DNA of 13,121 bases from Lachnospiraceae bacterium (GCA_022798035.1 JAAWLS010000033.1:1-13121); one strand, 5' to 3'; shown: positions 1 through 8,779, numbered from the stretch's first letter. Numbers and translations: made by a program. The notes: generated by a model from the letters alone, not told the origin.

Positions 1-539
1 GAGAGAGAAAACGCTTTTCTTCTGGAATCCGTGTACCTGCTGCCTGCCAGAGTTCGATTCAAGCTCACCGACAGCAGTCTATTAAATCCAAGCAGCCAAA
101 AAATCACAGTAATTGTAAAAATTAAAATAAGATATAATATTTCTTCTCTTGTGATACTGAGGATATCTCCCACCAGAATACTAGAATATTTACTGAAATT
201 TCCGCCTTTTGACAAAATAGCCAGTCCCAGAGCAATACTGCAGGAAGAGAATACAGAAATCACCGTATCGGTGGAGGCCGATATTCTGCTGCTAATCTGA
301 TTTAACAAAAGCGCAAAGACAACGGCAAAAACCACCATAGAGACATTGGTGTCCTCCACCCCAAATACCACGCCCACGGCAATTCCGGTCAGTGCAGAAT
401 GCCCCAAAGCATCCGAAAAAAATGCCATTTTCCGATTGACAATCATAGTGCCCATCAGCCCAAACAGAGGGGCGATAATCAAAACTGCCAAAAAGGCATA
501 TTTCATAAAATCATACTGTAACCAGGAAAAATCACCCAT
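1..539 (-). CDS. Metal ABC transporter permease, ZnuB/MntB type (partial, C-terminus off the left edge)
   Basis: Integral membrane subunit of a zinc/manganese-type ABC importer. The frame starts at ATG 539 (MGDFSWLQYDFMKYAF) and stays open to base 1, giving about 179 residues of a family that is usually 260-290 long. Visible hallmarks are several hydrophobic helices (FLAVLIIAPLFGLMGTMIV; VSMVVFAVVFALLL; ILYLILIFTITVIFWLLGF) and the segment FFSDALGHSALTGIAVG near residues 37-53, which matches the conserved 'SDALSHASLPGI' region of the ABC-3 permease family. The start is firm: AGGAGG lies about 9 nt upstream, and the first 8 bases (ATGGGTGA) overlap the stop of the ATPase gene, implying translational coupling. 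Substrate metal cannot be told from the sequence; zinc or manganese is the usual choice. Confidence 0.9.
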   Translation of the reverse strand, partial: MGDFSWLQYDFMKYAFLAVLIIAPLFGLMGTMIVNRKMAFFSDALGHSALTGIAVGVVFGVEDTNVSMVVFAVVFALLLNQISSRISASTDTVISVFSSCSIALGLAILSKGGNFSKYSSILVGDILSITREEILYLILIFTITVIFWLLGFNRLLSVSLNRTLAGSRYTDSRRKAFSL

Positions 540-1350
540 CCGAATTTCCTCCTCTTCCTGCCGACATTTCCTCGCTGTGCTCCTTTAAGCTCTCCGCCCA
601 GGATTCCTCCCTCAGGCCGCCTGTCTGAAACACTTTTGAAAATGCCTCACTCTGAAATACCTCTTTGACGCTTCCCTGCTTTAACACCGTCTTATCCAGC
701 AAAATCACTTTGTCCGCATAGCGCCTGACATAATCCAAATCATGGGAAATCAAAATAACCGCCAAATCATAATGCTCTTTCAGCTCATAGATTGTCTTGT
801 AAAAAAGTTCCATGCCGTTTTTGTCAATTCCCGACACAGGCTCATCCAACAGCAGCAAATTGGGAGAATTCATCACTGCCATGGAAAGCAGCACTCTTTG
901 AAGCTCTCCTCCGGAAAGATTGCAGACCTGTTTCTCCAGCAGATAATCCGCTTCAAAAATCTTCAAGTGTTCCAGAATTTCTTCCTTTACTTTTTTGCTT
1001 TTCATCAAAAATACCGGCACATTGCTCTGATAAGCCGCAATCATGTCGTAGACGCTGACCGGCGTCTGTTTTTCCACGTTCAGGGATTGGGGCACATAAC
1101 CAATTTTTAATTTCTGAATCCGGCCGTTTTCCCTGTCTTTAAACTCAATATTTCCCGTATGTTTGATATCTCCCAAAATTGCACGAATTAACGTGGACTT
1201 TCCAGCGCCGTTGCGCCCGATTACCACATTCATACTGCCGCAGTGAATGTGCAGATTGACGTCTTCCAATATTGCCTGCTGTCCCAAGGTTACTCCCAGA
1301 TGGTTTATTTTGATGCAATGCAGCCCACAGGGTCTTACCATTTTCCGCAT
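532..1350 (-). CDS. Metal ABC transporter ATP-binding protein, ZnuC/MntA type
   Basis: Cytoplasmic ATPase that powers the metal importer formed with the flanking permease and binding protein. A single ABC domain is complete: Walker A GRNGAGKST at residues 45-53, Q-loop Gln near 88 (YVPQ), signature LSGGELQR at about 145-152, Walker B LLLLDEP at 165-171 and switch His 203 (ISHD). At 272 aa it is slightly longer than the usual ~250, with an acidic or polar C-terminal tail from about residue 245. ATG 1350 is chosen because a GAGAGGA-like site precedes it; ATG 1341 (M4) is possible but less well placed. The gene begins 69 bp after the binding-protein stop, and its TGA overlaps the permease start by 8 bp, so the three genes form one operon. 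Confidence 0.93.
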   Translation of the reverse strand: MRKMVRPCGLHCIKINHLGVTLGQQAILEDVNLHIHCGSMNVVIGRNGAGKSTLIRAILGDIKHTGNIEFKDRENGRIQKLKIGYVPQSLNVEKQTPVSVYDMIAAYQSNVPVFLMKSKKVKEEILEHLKIFEADYLLEKQVCNLSGGELQRVLLSMAVMNSPNLLLLDEPVSGIDKNGMELFYKTIYELKEHYDLAVILISHDLDYVRRYADKVILLDKTVLKQGSVKEVFQSEAFSKVFQTGGLREESWAESLKEHSEEMSAGRGGNSDG

Positions 1351-1419
1351 TTTCTATTGTCCTCTCTGTTTCTGAATTATCTGTCAAAACTTTCCAATCA
1401 TATTTCAGTGACGCTTTGA

Positions 1420-2337
1420 TTATTTTTCTGATATCTCTCTTATGATATCCAGATTTTTCTGCATTCCTTTCAGATAACTGTCCTTGTCGTAACTGCCTCT
1501 TACCAAAGTGTCTAAATAATAGACGCTGCAGTCTGTCTCCTGTTCCACAGTCTCGCCTGTGTCTTTTCCATACAATTCTTCCGCCAAAATCACAGATACC
1601 TGATTCCGTTCCATCTCTTCCATCATGTCTGCCATCTCTCCTGCACTGACCTGGCGCTCCTCATCCAAATCCAGGCAATAGACCACTTTCATTCCCACCT
1701 CTTCTGTCAGATGTTCATAAGCCTCATGAAAAATCACCACAGAACTGCCTGGCACTTCCGCCTTATCTTTTTCCTGAAATCTCTTTTGAATTTCTGCGGC
1801 CTGTTCTGTCAGCTTCTCTATCTCTGCACAGTAATCCTCCGCCTGCTTCTGGTAAAACTCTGCATGGGCTTTGTCTGCATCGCTGAGTGCGTCGGCAATA
1901 TTCCTCACCATCTGAGCATATTTTCTAGTGTCCATCCACCCGTGCGGATTGTCGGATTCTTCATTTTCCTCCATAGTTTTCACGAGAACAAGATTGGGAT
2001 ATGATTCTCCCACCTCTCCCAAAAAACTCTCAATTCCGCCTCCGTTTACCAAAAACAAATCTGCCTTTGACAATAAAATCATGTCCTGCGGTGTCAGCTG
2101 ATAATCATGCATACATCCGGTCTGCGGCTCGCTGAGATTCTCAAGGATAACTCCTTCGCTGTCTCCCACCACATTCTTTGCCGCAATATACACAGGATAA
2201 AAAGAGGTGACGATATGCAGTTTTTCTTCGTCCCCTCCCCGCTCTTCCATATCCACATACATCTTTGTAAAAATAGCGCTTGCCAAAGCTATGGCAAGCA
2301 GCATACAAGTCACAAACAAATATTTCTTTTTTCTCAA
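1420..2337 (-). CDS. Metal ABC transporter substrate-binding protein, ZnuA-like (cluster A-I), TTG start
   Basis: Extracellular metal-binding component that delivers Zn or Mn to the permease. Residues 5-24 form a hydrophobic signal/anchor after MRKKK. Family metal ligands are visible as His78 (GCMHDY), His132 (NPHGWMD) and His204 (FHEAYEHL), with Asp276 or Glu254 as the acidic fourth ligand. The long acidic helix around 150-195 links the two lobes. The start is TTG: GGAGG at 2344-2348 sits 6 nt before TTG 2337, and the next Met lies inside the signal helix. Length 305 aa is normal. Oddities: there is no good lipobox (the only early Cys is C11, preceded by Thr) and no His-rich loop, only an acidic stretch EENEESDN just before His132. 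It could therefore be anchored by an uncleaved helix. Zn versus Mn is undecided. Confidence 0.9.
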   Translation of the reverse strand: MRKKKYLFVTCMLLAIALASAIFTKMYVDMEERGGDEEKLHIVTSFYPVYIAAKNVVGDSEGVILENLSEPQTGCMHDYQLTPQDMILLSKADLFLVNGGGIESFLGEVGESYPNLVLVKTMEENEESDNPHGWMDTRKYAQMVRNIADALSDADKAHAEFYQKQAEDYCAEIEKLTEQAAEIQKRFQEKDKAEVPGSSVVIFHEAYEHLTEEVGMKVVYCLDLDEERQVSAGEMADMMEEMERNQVSVILAEELYGKDTGETVEQETDCSVYYLDTLVRGSYDKDSYLKGMQKNLDIIREISEK

Positions 2338-2399
2338 AGTCTCCCTCCGTTTTGCAGGATATCTTTCATTTTTCCTATCACGCGAACTATTTCCTGCAT
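2334..2399 (-). CDS. Possible 21-residue leader ORF coupled to the znuA-like gene
   Basis: A short frame starts at ATG 2399 (MQEIVRVIGKMKDILQ...) and ends in TGA at 2336-2334, overlapping the TTG start of the binding-protein gene as TTGA. A GGAG lies 12 nt upstream of the ATG, which is rather far. The peptide looks amphipathic and Lys/Ile-rich. The frame is also open for 12 codons upstream of the ATG, so a non-ATG start is possible. I do not recognise the peptide. It may be a translated leader that couples znuA translation, or chance. Confidence 0.3.
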   Translation of the reverse strand: MQEIVRVIGKMKDILQNGGRL

Positions 2400-2460
2400 A
2401 AGTCTATCTTTCTCCAGTTTAGCAGGCGTTTTTTCTCACCAATCACCTACAATACCTTCC

Positions 2461-3063
2461 TCAGCCTGCACCTTCCTCAAATCCCAGCATTTCATCCATA
2501 AATTTCCAGATTTCCTCTCTTCCCTGCTTTGTCTGGGCAGAATAGGGAAATACCAACGTATCGGATTTTACGCCCAGGCCTTCCCTTATCATTTTGATAT
2601 GTTTTAGCACCTGGCTTCGCTTAATTTTGTCCAGTTTCGTGGCAATGATAATGGGATGATACCCTTGATACACCACCCACTCATACATCTGTCTGTCATT
2701 GGCCGAGGGCTCATGACGAATGTCGACTAAAAGGAAAACTGCCTGAAGCTGCTTAGAAGTATGGAGATAGTTCTCAATCATCTGGCCCCATTTCTCCTTC
2801 TCCCTGGGAGACGCTTTGGCATACCCGTACCCAGGCAAATCCACCAGATACATACAGTCGTTGATATTATAGTAATTGATAGTCTGGGTCTTTCCAGGCT
2901 GGGCAGAAGTCCGGGCAAGGGCTTTTCGATTCATCAATCCATTGATTAAGGAAGACTTTCCCACATTGGATTTTCCTGCAAAAGCCACTTCCGGCTTGTC
3001 CGTAGCCGGAAGTTTGCTTGTCACTCCGCACACCGTTTCCAAAGACACTGATTTGATTACCAT
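2461..3063 (-). CDS. engB: Ribosome biogenesis GTP-binding protein EngB (YsxC/YihA)
   Basis: Essential TRAFAC-class GTPase that binds the 50S subunit late in its assembly. All G motifs are present: G1 GKSNVGKSS at residues 30-38, G2 Thr in PGKTQTIN (57-63), G3 DLPGYG (75-80), G4 TKLD (142-145) and a G5-like YSAQ near the C-terminus. The 200-aa length is typical. The ATG at 3063 has AGGAGG 8 nt upstream. It lies 68 bp after lon with no terminator visible between them, matching the classic Firmicute tig-clpP-clpX-lon-engB order. The metal transporter genes follow after 61 bp (to the mini-ORF) or 123 bp. Confidence 0.97.
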   Translation of the reverse strand: MVIKSVSLETVCGVTSKLPATDKPEVAFAGKSNVGKSSLINGLMNRKALARTSAQPGKTQTINYYNINDCMYLVDLPGYGYAKASPREKEKWGQMIENYLHTSKQLQAVFLLVDIRHEPSANDRQMYEWVVYQGYHPIIIATKLDKIKRSQVLKHIKMIREGLGVKSDTLVFPYSAQTKQGREEIWKFMDEMLGFEEGAG

Positions 3064-3131
3064 ACCGTTCCTCCTCGTTTTCCTTCAGGGCTTTTCCTTA
3101 TTTTCTCCTGGATTTCTTCCTCTCCGGAAAC

Positions 3132-5441
3132 TCACACCAAAGCTGCCGCCAGCACCTGTTCCATGTTTTCCACAAAGACAATTTCCAGTCCCTTTTTGAT
3201 TTCCTGGGCAATCTCCGCCACGTCTGCTTCATTCTTTTTGGGCACGCACACCGTCTTGATTCCAGCATTTTTGGCCGCCAGAATCTTCTCTTTCAAGCCG
3301 CCGATAGGCAGAACTCTTCCCCTAAGGGTAATCTCTCCTGTCATTGCCACATCTTTTCTGACTTTTCTCTTGGTAATCGCTGAAAGCATTGCTGTTGCCA
3401 TGGTAATGCCTGCGGAGGGGCCGTCCTTGGGTACGGCGCCTTCCGGAATATGAATGTGAATATCCCATTCCTGGAAAAATTCTTTGTCTATCTGATACTG
3501 CTCACTGACAGAGCGGATATAACTGATGCCTGCCTTGGCAGATTCTTTCATGACGTCTCCCAGCTGTCCTGTGAGCTGGAATTCCCCTTTTCCCGGCATA
3601 ATATTCACCTCAATCTGCAGAGTATCTCCACCTACGCTGGTCCATGCAAGCCCTCTCACAATGCCGATTTCATCTGTCTCATTTATTAAATCAAAATTAT
3701 ATTTTTCTTTTCCTAACAGTTTTTCCAAGTTGTTCTCTGTTACTTTTATGCCTTTTTTGTCTTTCTGGTATATCTCTCTTGCTGCCTTCCTGCAAATCTC
3801 ACCTATCTTGCGTTCCAGATTACGAACTCCCGCCTCTCTTGTATAACCATGAATCAATTTTTCCAACGCACGCTCACTGATGGATAACTGTTTTTTCTTC
3901 AAACCATTCTTCTCCATCTGTTTTGCGATGAGATGTTCCTTGGCAATATGCGCTTTCTCATTTTCCGTATAACTGCTGACTTCAATGATTTCCATGCGGT
4001 CCAGCAGCGGTTTGGGAATGCCCTGGAGGGAATTCGCAGTGGCGATAAAGAGAACTTCTGACAAATCCAGGGGAAGTTCCACATAGTGGTCCCGAAACCG
4101 GCTGTTTTGTTCACTGTCCAGCACCTCAAGCAGCGCAGAAGCTGTATCTCCCTTGTAATCGCTGCTTATCTTGTCAATCTCATCCAGCAGCATCAGGGGA
4201 TTCTTCACTCCTGCATTTTTCAAACCATTGGCAATCCGTCCCGGCATAGCTCCCACATAAGTTTTTCGATGTCCGCGTATTTCCGCTTCATCCCTGACGC
4301 CGCCCAGGCTAATCCGCACATATTTCTTGTCCAGCGCCCTGGCAACAGAACGGGCAATACTGGTCTTTCCTGTTCCAGGCGGGCCCACCAGACAGATAAT
4401 CGGGCTGTCGCCCTTTTTCGTCAGATTCCGCACCGCCAGAAATTCCAGCATACGCTCCTTTACCTTTTCCATTCCATAGTGGTCTTCCTCTAAAATGCGC
4501 TCTGCATTTTCCAGGCTCTTGTTGTCCTTGGACGCCTTGTTCCAGGGCAGCTCCAGAATTGTCTCAATATACCCGCGAATCACCGCACTCTCAGAAGAAT
4601 TAGAAGAAACACTTTTAAAACGCTCTATTTCTTTCTCTAATTTCTCTTTCACTTCCTTGGGCGCTTTCAGTTTCTGGGTCTCTTCCAGATAGTGCTCTGC
4701 CTCTGAAACAGTGTTGTCTTCTCCCAATTCTTCGCGAATCAATTTCATCTGCTCCCGCAGAATGTATTCTTTTTGATTCTTATCTACCTTCTCTTTTACT
4801 TTTGTCTGAAACTCTGTCTTAATCTGAATGATATTGATTTCATTCAACAGTATAATCATCAGCGTCTCATATCTGTCCTGCAGAGAATCCGCTTCCAGAA
4901 TTCTCTGCTTTTCCTCATACCCCACAGGCATGTTGTTGCCGATGTAATCCAACAGTTTTTCCAAATCTGTAATCTCATTCATCTGCCTTACCAGCTCTTT
5001 GCCATGTTTGGGATTCATCATGCAGTGGCGGCTAAACGTCTCCTGAATGCCCCGTATCATGGCTTCCTGAACCTCTACCGGAAGCAGCTCTTCCTCCCTC
5101 TTTAGAGATTCCACTTCTGCTGTCAGATATTCTCCCTGCTCTATTGCAGCCAAGTATGCACGGCTTTCTCCTTCCACCAGAACACGCACTACATTGTTCT
5201 GCATCTTGATTACCTGCTTAATCACCGCAATAACTCCGATTGTATATAAATCTTTTTCTTCCGGCTCTTCTGTCTCTGCATTTCTCTGAGTAACCAGAAA
5301 TACCATCTGGTCCTCCATCATAGCCGTCTCCAGGGCTTTGATGGATTTACTTCTGCTCACGTCAAAATGTGCCACCATACCGGGGAGTATAGTCATTCCC
5401 CGAAGTGCCACTGCTGGAATTTTTCTGTACTTTTCATCCAT
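3132..5441 (-). CDS. lon: ATP-dependent endopeptidase Lon (LonA type)
   Basis: Cytosolic AAA+ serine protease that degrades misfolded and some regulatory proteins. Domain order is complete: N-terminal substrate-binding domain (residues ~8-200), coiled-coil helical segment (~215-300), AAA+ module with Walker A GPPGTGKTS near 351-359 and Walker B LLLDEID near 416-422, then the protease domain. The catalytic dyad is Ser676 in KDGPSAG and Lys719 in GLKEK, 43 residues apart as in other LonA proteins. Length 769 aa is normal and it has no membrane helices, so it is not LonB. The start ATG 5441 lies only 11 bp after clpX, and its ribosome site TGAGGAGAG contains the clpX stop codon, indicating coupling. 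Confidence 0.98.
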   Translation of the reverse strand: MDEKYRKIPAVALRGMTILPGMVAHFDVSRSKSIKALETAMMEDQMVFLVTQRNAETEEPEEKDLYTIGVIAVIKQVIKMQNNVVRVLVEGESRAYLAAIEQGEYLTAEVESLKREEELLPVEVQEAMIRGIQETFSRHCMMNPKHGKELVRQMNEITDLEKLLDYIGNNMPVGYEEKQRILEADSLQDRYETLMIILLNEINIIQIKTEFQTKVKEKVDKNQKEYILREQMKLIREELGEDNTVSEAEHYLEETQKLKAPKEVKEKLEKEIERFKSVSSNSSESAVIRGYIETILELPWNKASKDNKSLENAERILEEDHYGMEKVKERMLEFLAVRNLTKKGDSPIICLVGPPGTGKTSIARSVARALDKKYVRISLGGVRDEAEIRGHRKTYVGAMPGRIANGLKNAGVKNPLMLLDEIDKISSDYKGDTASALLEVLDSEQNSRFRDHYVELPLDLSEVLFIATANSLQGIPKPLLDRMEIIEVSSYTENEKAHIAKEHLIAKQMEKNGLKKKQLSISERALEKLIHGYTREAGVRNLERKIGEICRKAAREIYQKDKKGIKVTENNLEKLLGKEKYNFDLINETDEIGIVRGLAWTSVGGDTLQIEVNIMPGKGEFQLTGQLGDVMKESAKAGISYIRSVSEQYQIDKEFFQEWDIHIHIPEGAVPKDGPSAGITMATAMLSAITKRKVRKDVAMTGEITLRGRVLPIGGLKEKILAAKNAGIKTVCVPKKNEADVAEIAQEIKKGLEIVFVENMEQVLAAALV

Positions 5442-5452
5442 GTTATCTCTCC

Positions 5453-6709
5453 TCAGGCAGTCATACTCTCACTGCCAAATCCAATCTCTGCTTCCTGTTC
5501 ATCTTCCACTGCTGCCCGCGTTATATTGCAATGGGTGATGGATTCGTCGGAAGGAACCTGATACATTAAATCCAGCAATACTTTTTCCACAATTGCCCGA
5601 AGTCCTCTTGCTCCGGTTTTCCGCTTCAATGTTTTCTCAGCAATTGCCTCAATTGCCTCCTCATCAAAAGTCAGAGATACCCCGTCTAATTCAAACAGCG
5701 CCATATACTGCCGAATCAGAGAATTTCTCGGCTCTTTCAAAATCCGCACTAGAGCCTCTTTATCCAGCGCATCCAAAGAAACTGTAACCGGCACGCGTCC
5801 CACAAACTCTGGTATCAGACCGAATTTCACAAAATCCTGGGGCAGAGCTTTTTTCAAGATAACACCTGTATTCTTCTCCCGTTTATCTGCAATCTCAGCG
5901 TTGAATCCCATAGATTTTCTGTCCATACGGGTTTCCACAATCTTATCCAGCCCTTCAAAAGCGCCTCCGCAGATAAAGAGAATATTTGTGGTATCAATCT
6001 GAAGCAGTTCCTGCTGCGGATGCTTCCTTCCTCCCTGAGGCGGAACACTTGCCACAGTTCCCTCCAAAATTTTCAGAAGCGCCTGCTGCACTCCCTCGCC
6101 GGACACGTCCCTGGTAATGGAAGGATTCTCTGATTTTCGGGTAATTTTATCTATCTCATCAATGTAAATAATTCCTCTCTGCGCCCGTTCAATGTCGTAA
6201 TCTGCCGCCTGAATAATCTTGAGCAGAATATTTTCCACGTCCTCGCCCACATAGCCTGCCTCTGTCAGCGCCGTAGCGTCTGCAATGGCAAAGGGCACGT
6301 TCAAAATACGCGCCAGCGTCTGCGCCAGCAGCGTTTTTCCACATCCAGTAGGTCCAAGCATCAGTATATTGCTCTTTTGAAGCTCTACGCCCAAATTCTG
6401 GGGAGCCATAATTCTCTTGTAATGATTGTATACCGCAACAGAGAGCACCTTTTTGGCTTCTTCCTGTCCAATAACATACTCATCCAGAAATTCTTTCAAT
6501 TCTACCGGTTTCAGCAGATTGATTTCTTCCACTTCCGGTTCTATATTTTCCTCTTCTTCCAACAATTCTTCTTCAATAATTTCTGCGCAGATATCCACGC
6601 ACTCGTCACATATATACGCACCGTTCGGCCCTGCAATTAATTTGCGGACCTGCCCATCTGTTTTTCCGCAGAAAGAACAGCGGATTCTGTCATCCATTCT
6701 ATTTGCCAT
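5453..6709 (-). CDS. clpX: ATP-dependent Clp protease ATPase subunit ClpX
   Basis: AAA+ unfoldase that recognises tagged substrates and feeds them into ClpP. From ATG 6709 ([11 protein letters not shown]) the protein is 418 aa, the family norm. It has the N-terminal C4 zinc-binding domain (CSFCGK and CDECVDIC), Walker [10 protein letters not shown], pore loop GYVGED, Walker B IIYIDEID, the RKH loop (GGRKHPQQE) and Arg-finger region FVGRVPV. The ClpP-contacting loop reads SMGF where many ClpX have IGF. The frame is open back to a TTG at 6760, but that start falls inside a hairpin and adds 17 non-family residues, so ATG 6709 is preferred; only a weak GGGGTG precedes it, 9 nt away. It begins 73 bp after clpP. 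Confidence 0.97.
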   Translation of the reverse strand: MANRMDDRIRCSFCGKTDGQVRKLIAGPNGAYICDECVDICAEIIEEELLEEEENIEPEVEEINLLKPVELKEFLDEYVIGQEEAKKVLSVAVYNHYKRIMAPQNLGVELQKSNILMLGPTGCGKTLLAQTLARILNVPFAIADATALTEAGYVGEDVENILLKIIQAADYDIERAQRGIIYIDEIDKITRKSENPSITRDVSGEGVQQALLKILEGTVASVPPQGGRKHPQQELLQIDTTNILFICGGAFEGLDKIVETRMDRKSMGFNAEIADKREKNTGVILKKALPQDFVKFGLIPEFVGRVPVTVSLDALDKEALVRILKEPRNSLIRQYMALFELDGVSLTFDEEAIEAIAEKTLKRKTGARGLRAIVEKVLLDLMYQVPSDESITHCNITRAAVEDEQEAEIGFGSESMTA

Positions 6710-6747
6710 TTCTTCTTTCACCCCGTCTATTCCATTTATGCTCTTAA

Positions 6748-6775
6748 GGGACAGTGGCAAATTGCGCGCTGTCCC
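6748..6775 (-). other. Hairpin between clpP and clpX
   Basis: GGGACAG at 6748-6754 and CTGTCCC at 6769-6775 form a perfect 7-bp inverted repeat around a 14-nt loop, starting 7 nt after the clpP stop. No T-run follows on the minus strand (it continues TTAAGAGC), so it is not a normal intrinsic terminator. It could adjust clpX level relative to clpP by stabilising the upstream mRNA or marking a processing site. It could also be a copy of a dispersed palindrome. Confidence 0.6.
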
Positions 6776-6782
6776 CTCATTT

Positions 6783-7367
6783 TTATTTTCGGTTTGTAAT
6801 TACACCATCAATCAAACCATACTCTTTTGCTTCCTCAGCGGACATGTAGTTATCACGCTCCGTATCAGCAGCAATTACTTCATAGGGTTTGCCAGTGTTT
6901 TCAGATAAAATCGTGTTTAATCTTTTCTTCGTCTTTTGAATGTTATCTGCAACAATTTGAATATCTGTTGCCTGGCCTTTTGCTCCGCCGGAAGGCTGGT
7001 GAATCATAATCTCTGCATTGGGAAGGGCAAATCTCTTTCCCTTTGTTCCTCCTGCCAGAAGAAATGCTCCCATACTTGCCGCCAGTCCGATGCAGGTTGT
7101 CTCTACGTCGCACTTAATATAATTCATCGTGTCATAGATGGCCAGTCCCGCAGTTACCATTCCTCCTGGGGAGTTAATGTACAGATGAATATCTTTTCCC
7201 GGGTCCTCTGATTCCAAAAACAAGAGCTGAGCCACCACAAGACCTGCTGTGGTCTCGTTTACTTCTTCCCCCAGGAAAATAATTCTATCTTTTAACAGCC
7301 TGGAATATATATCGTAAGACCGTTCTCCTCTGCTGGTTTGTTCAACGACATAAGGTACCAAACTCAT
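6783..7367 (-). CDS. clpP: ATP-dependent Clp protease proteolytic subunit ClpP
   Basis: Self-compartmentalised serine peptidase; tetradecamers dock ClpX to degrade unfolded proteins. The catalytic triad is Ser98 ([10 protein letters not shown]), His123 (MIHQPSGG) and Asp172 ([11 protein letters not shown]). The oxyanion-loop segment SPGG (66-69) and the DxxTE-like interface region are also present. Length 194 aa is standard and a short N-terminal propeptide-like region is normal. ATG 7367 has AGGAGG 7 nt upstream. The gene follows tig by 50 bp and precedes clpX, so the protease and its ATPase are co-transcribed. No CtsR-type tandem heptads (GGTCAAA) were seen upstream. Confidence 0.98.
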   Translation of the reverse strand: MSLVPYVVEQTSRGERSYDIYSRLLKDRIIFLGEEVNETTAGLVVAQLLFLESEDPGKDIHLYINSPGGMVTAGLAIYDTMNYIKCDVETTCIGLAASMGAFLLAGGTKGKRFALPNAEIMIHQPSGGAKGQATDIQIVADNIQKTKKRLNTILSENTGKPYEVIAADTERDNYMSAEEAKEYGLIDGVITNRK

Positions 7368-7417
7368 TTAGATTCCTCCTAATTTTAAGATATACACATC
7401 GCAGTCTTTCCGTTCTT

Positions 7418-8704
7418 CTATGCTTCCTCTACATGTTCCATAATGAAATCGACTGCTTTCTGAATAGCCAGGTCTTTTTTCATAGACTCTTTCTCGCCTT
7501 CTCCCATGTATTCCTTTAATTTATCTGCTTCCATGCCGTACATTTCCGCCATGGTGTTAATCTCAGCGTCTACGTCTTCATCAGAAATTTCAATTTTCTC
7601 TGCCTCTGCAACTGCTTCCAGCACCAAACTGGACTGAATACGCTTCAGTGCGTCCGGTTTCATTTGCTCCATCAACTGCTCAATTGTACTTCCAGTAAAC
7701 TGCATGTACTGCTCCATGCCTAAGCCCTGCTGTGCAATTCTGTTAGCAAAATCATCCACCATAGAGCGTGTCTGGGTGTCTACCATTGCATCTGGAATCT
7801 CCATCTGGGAATCTTCGATAACTTTCTGAATCGCCTCATCCTCTTTTTTGCGCTTTGCTTCATTTTCCTTGCGCTCTGTCAGTTTCTTCTCAACGCTCTC
7901 TTTATATTCTGCAAGTGTGTCAAATTCTGATACATCCTGAGCAAATTCATCATCCAGTTCTGGCAGTTCTTTTGTCTTGATTTCGTTGATTTTTACCTGA
8001 AATACAGCCGCTTTTCCTGACAGCTCCGGTGCATGGTAATCTTCTGGGAATGTCACGTTTACTTCCACGTCATCTCCCGTATTCTTTCCAATCAACTGCT
8101 CCTCAAAGGTGTCAATAAAGGAATGAGAGCCAATGACCAGAGAGTGATTTTCTCCCTTTCCGCCTTCAAAAGCCTCACCGTCCACAAATCCTTCATAATC
8201 AATCACAGCTGTGTCTCCGTCAGCCACTGCCCGGCCCTCTACTGTAATCATTCTCGCGTTGTTCTCACGCTCTCTCTCTATCTCAGCAGCCACTTCTTCC
8301 TCTGTCACTGCCACTTCCACTTTCTCCACCTGAACGCCTGTGTATTTCCCAAGTGTTACCTCTGGCTTCACTGCAACCTCAGCGGTAAAAATAAAATTCT
8401 TGCCTTTCTCTAACTGCTCCACACCAATGGAAGGAGAAGAAACAATCTCCAGTCCGGATTCCTCCGCTGCCTTCGGATACTCCTGAGACACAAGCTCATT
8501 CACTGCATCTTCGTAAAAAATTTCCACGCCGTACATTTTCTCAATCATATGTCTCGGCACTTTTCCTTTCCGAAATCCCGGAAGGCTGATTTTGCTTTTC
8601 TGCTTCGTATATGCATTCTGAATTGCTTTTTCCAATTCTTCTGCTGAAACCTCAACGGTGAGTTTTGCCATATTTTTCTCTAAATTTTCCACCTGTACAC
8701 TCAT
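7418..8704 (-). CDS. tig: Trigger factor (ribosome-associated chaperone and prolyl isomerase)
   Basis: Binds near the ribosome exit tunnel and shields nascent chains. From ATG 8704 (MSVQVENLEKNMAKL) the protein is 428 aa. Domains in order: ribosome-binding N-domain with the GFRKGKVP signature at residues 43-50, FKBP-like prolyl isomerase domain at roughly 150-245 (GDTAVIDYEGFVDGEAF...), then the helical C-terminal chaperone arms. The frame extends to TTG 8725, but that start lies next to the AGGAGG (8716-8721) that serves ATG 8704 with an 11-nt spacer, and the family begins at MSVQVE, so 8704 is correct. It is the first gene of the tig-clpP-clpX-lon-engB unit. Confidence 0.97.
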   Translation of the reverse strand: MSVQVENLEKNMAKLTVEVSAEELEKAIQNAYTKQKSKISLPGFRKGKVPRHMIEKMYGVEIFYEDAVNELVSQEYPKAAEESGLEIVSSPSIGVEQLEKGKNFIFTAEVAVKPEVTLGKYTGVQVEKVEVAVTEEEVAAEIERERENNARMITVEGRAVADGDTAVIDYEGFVDGEAFEGGKGENHSLVIGSHSFIDTFEEQLIGKNTGDDVEVNVTFPEDYHAPELSGKAAVFQVKINEIKTKELPELDDEFAQDVSEFDTLAEYKESVEKKLTERKENEAKRKKEDEAIQKVIEDSQMEIPDAMVDTQTRSMVDDFANRIAQQGLGMEQYMQFTGSTIEQLMEQMKPDALKRIQSSLVLEAVAEAEKIEISDEDVDAEINTMAEMYGMEADKLKEYMGEGEKESMKKDLAIQKAVDFIMEHVEEA

Positions 8705-8779
8705 TACTACTGTTTCCTCCTTCAATATATACCTTAATCCTTATAACTTTTATTACTATATCAGGCTGAAACCGCTATA

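Noticed and set aside
562..582. Similarity of the znuC 3' region (ACATTTCCTCGCTG) to the right-edge repeat
   Set aside because: Only about 14 bases match, with no hairpin and within an intact coding frame; most likely chance.
4086..4493. Plus-strand ORFs opposite lon, clpX, clpP, tig and others
   Set aside because: They are antisense shadows of well-conserved minus-strand genes, with no ribosome sites or recognisable families.
6710..6760. N-terminal extension of ClpX from TTG 6760
   Set aside because: The TTG lies inside the clpP-clpX hairpin with no ribosome site, and the 17 added residues precede the conserved [11 protein letters not shown] start.
8705..8725. N-terminal extension of trigger factor from TTG 8725
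   Set aside because: The extension encodes the ribosome binding site AGGAGG itself; trigger factors begin at MSVQVE-like sequence.
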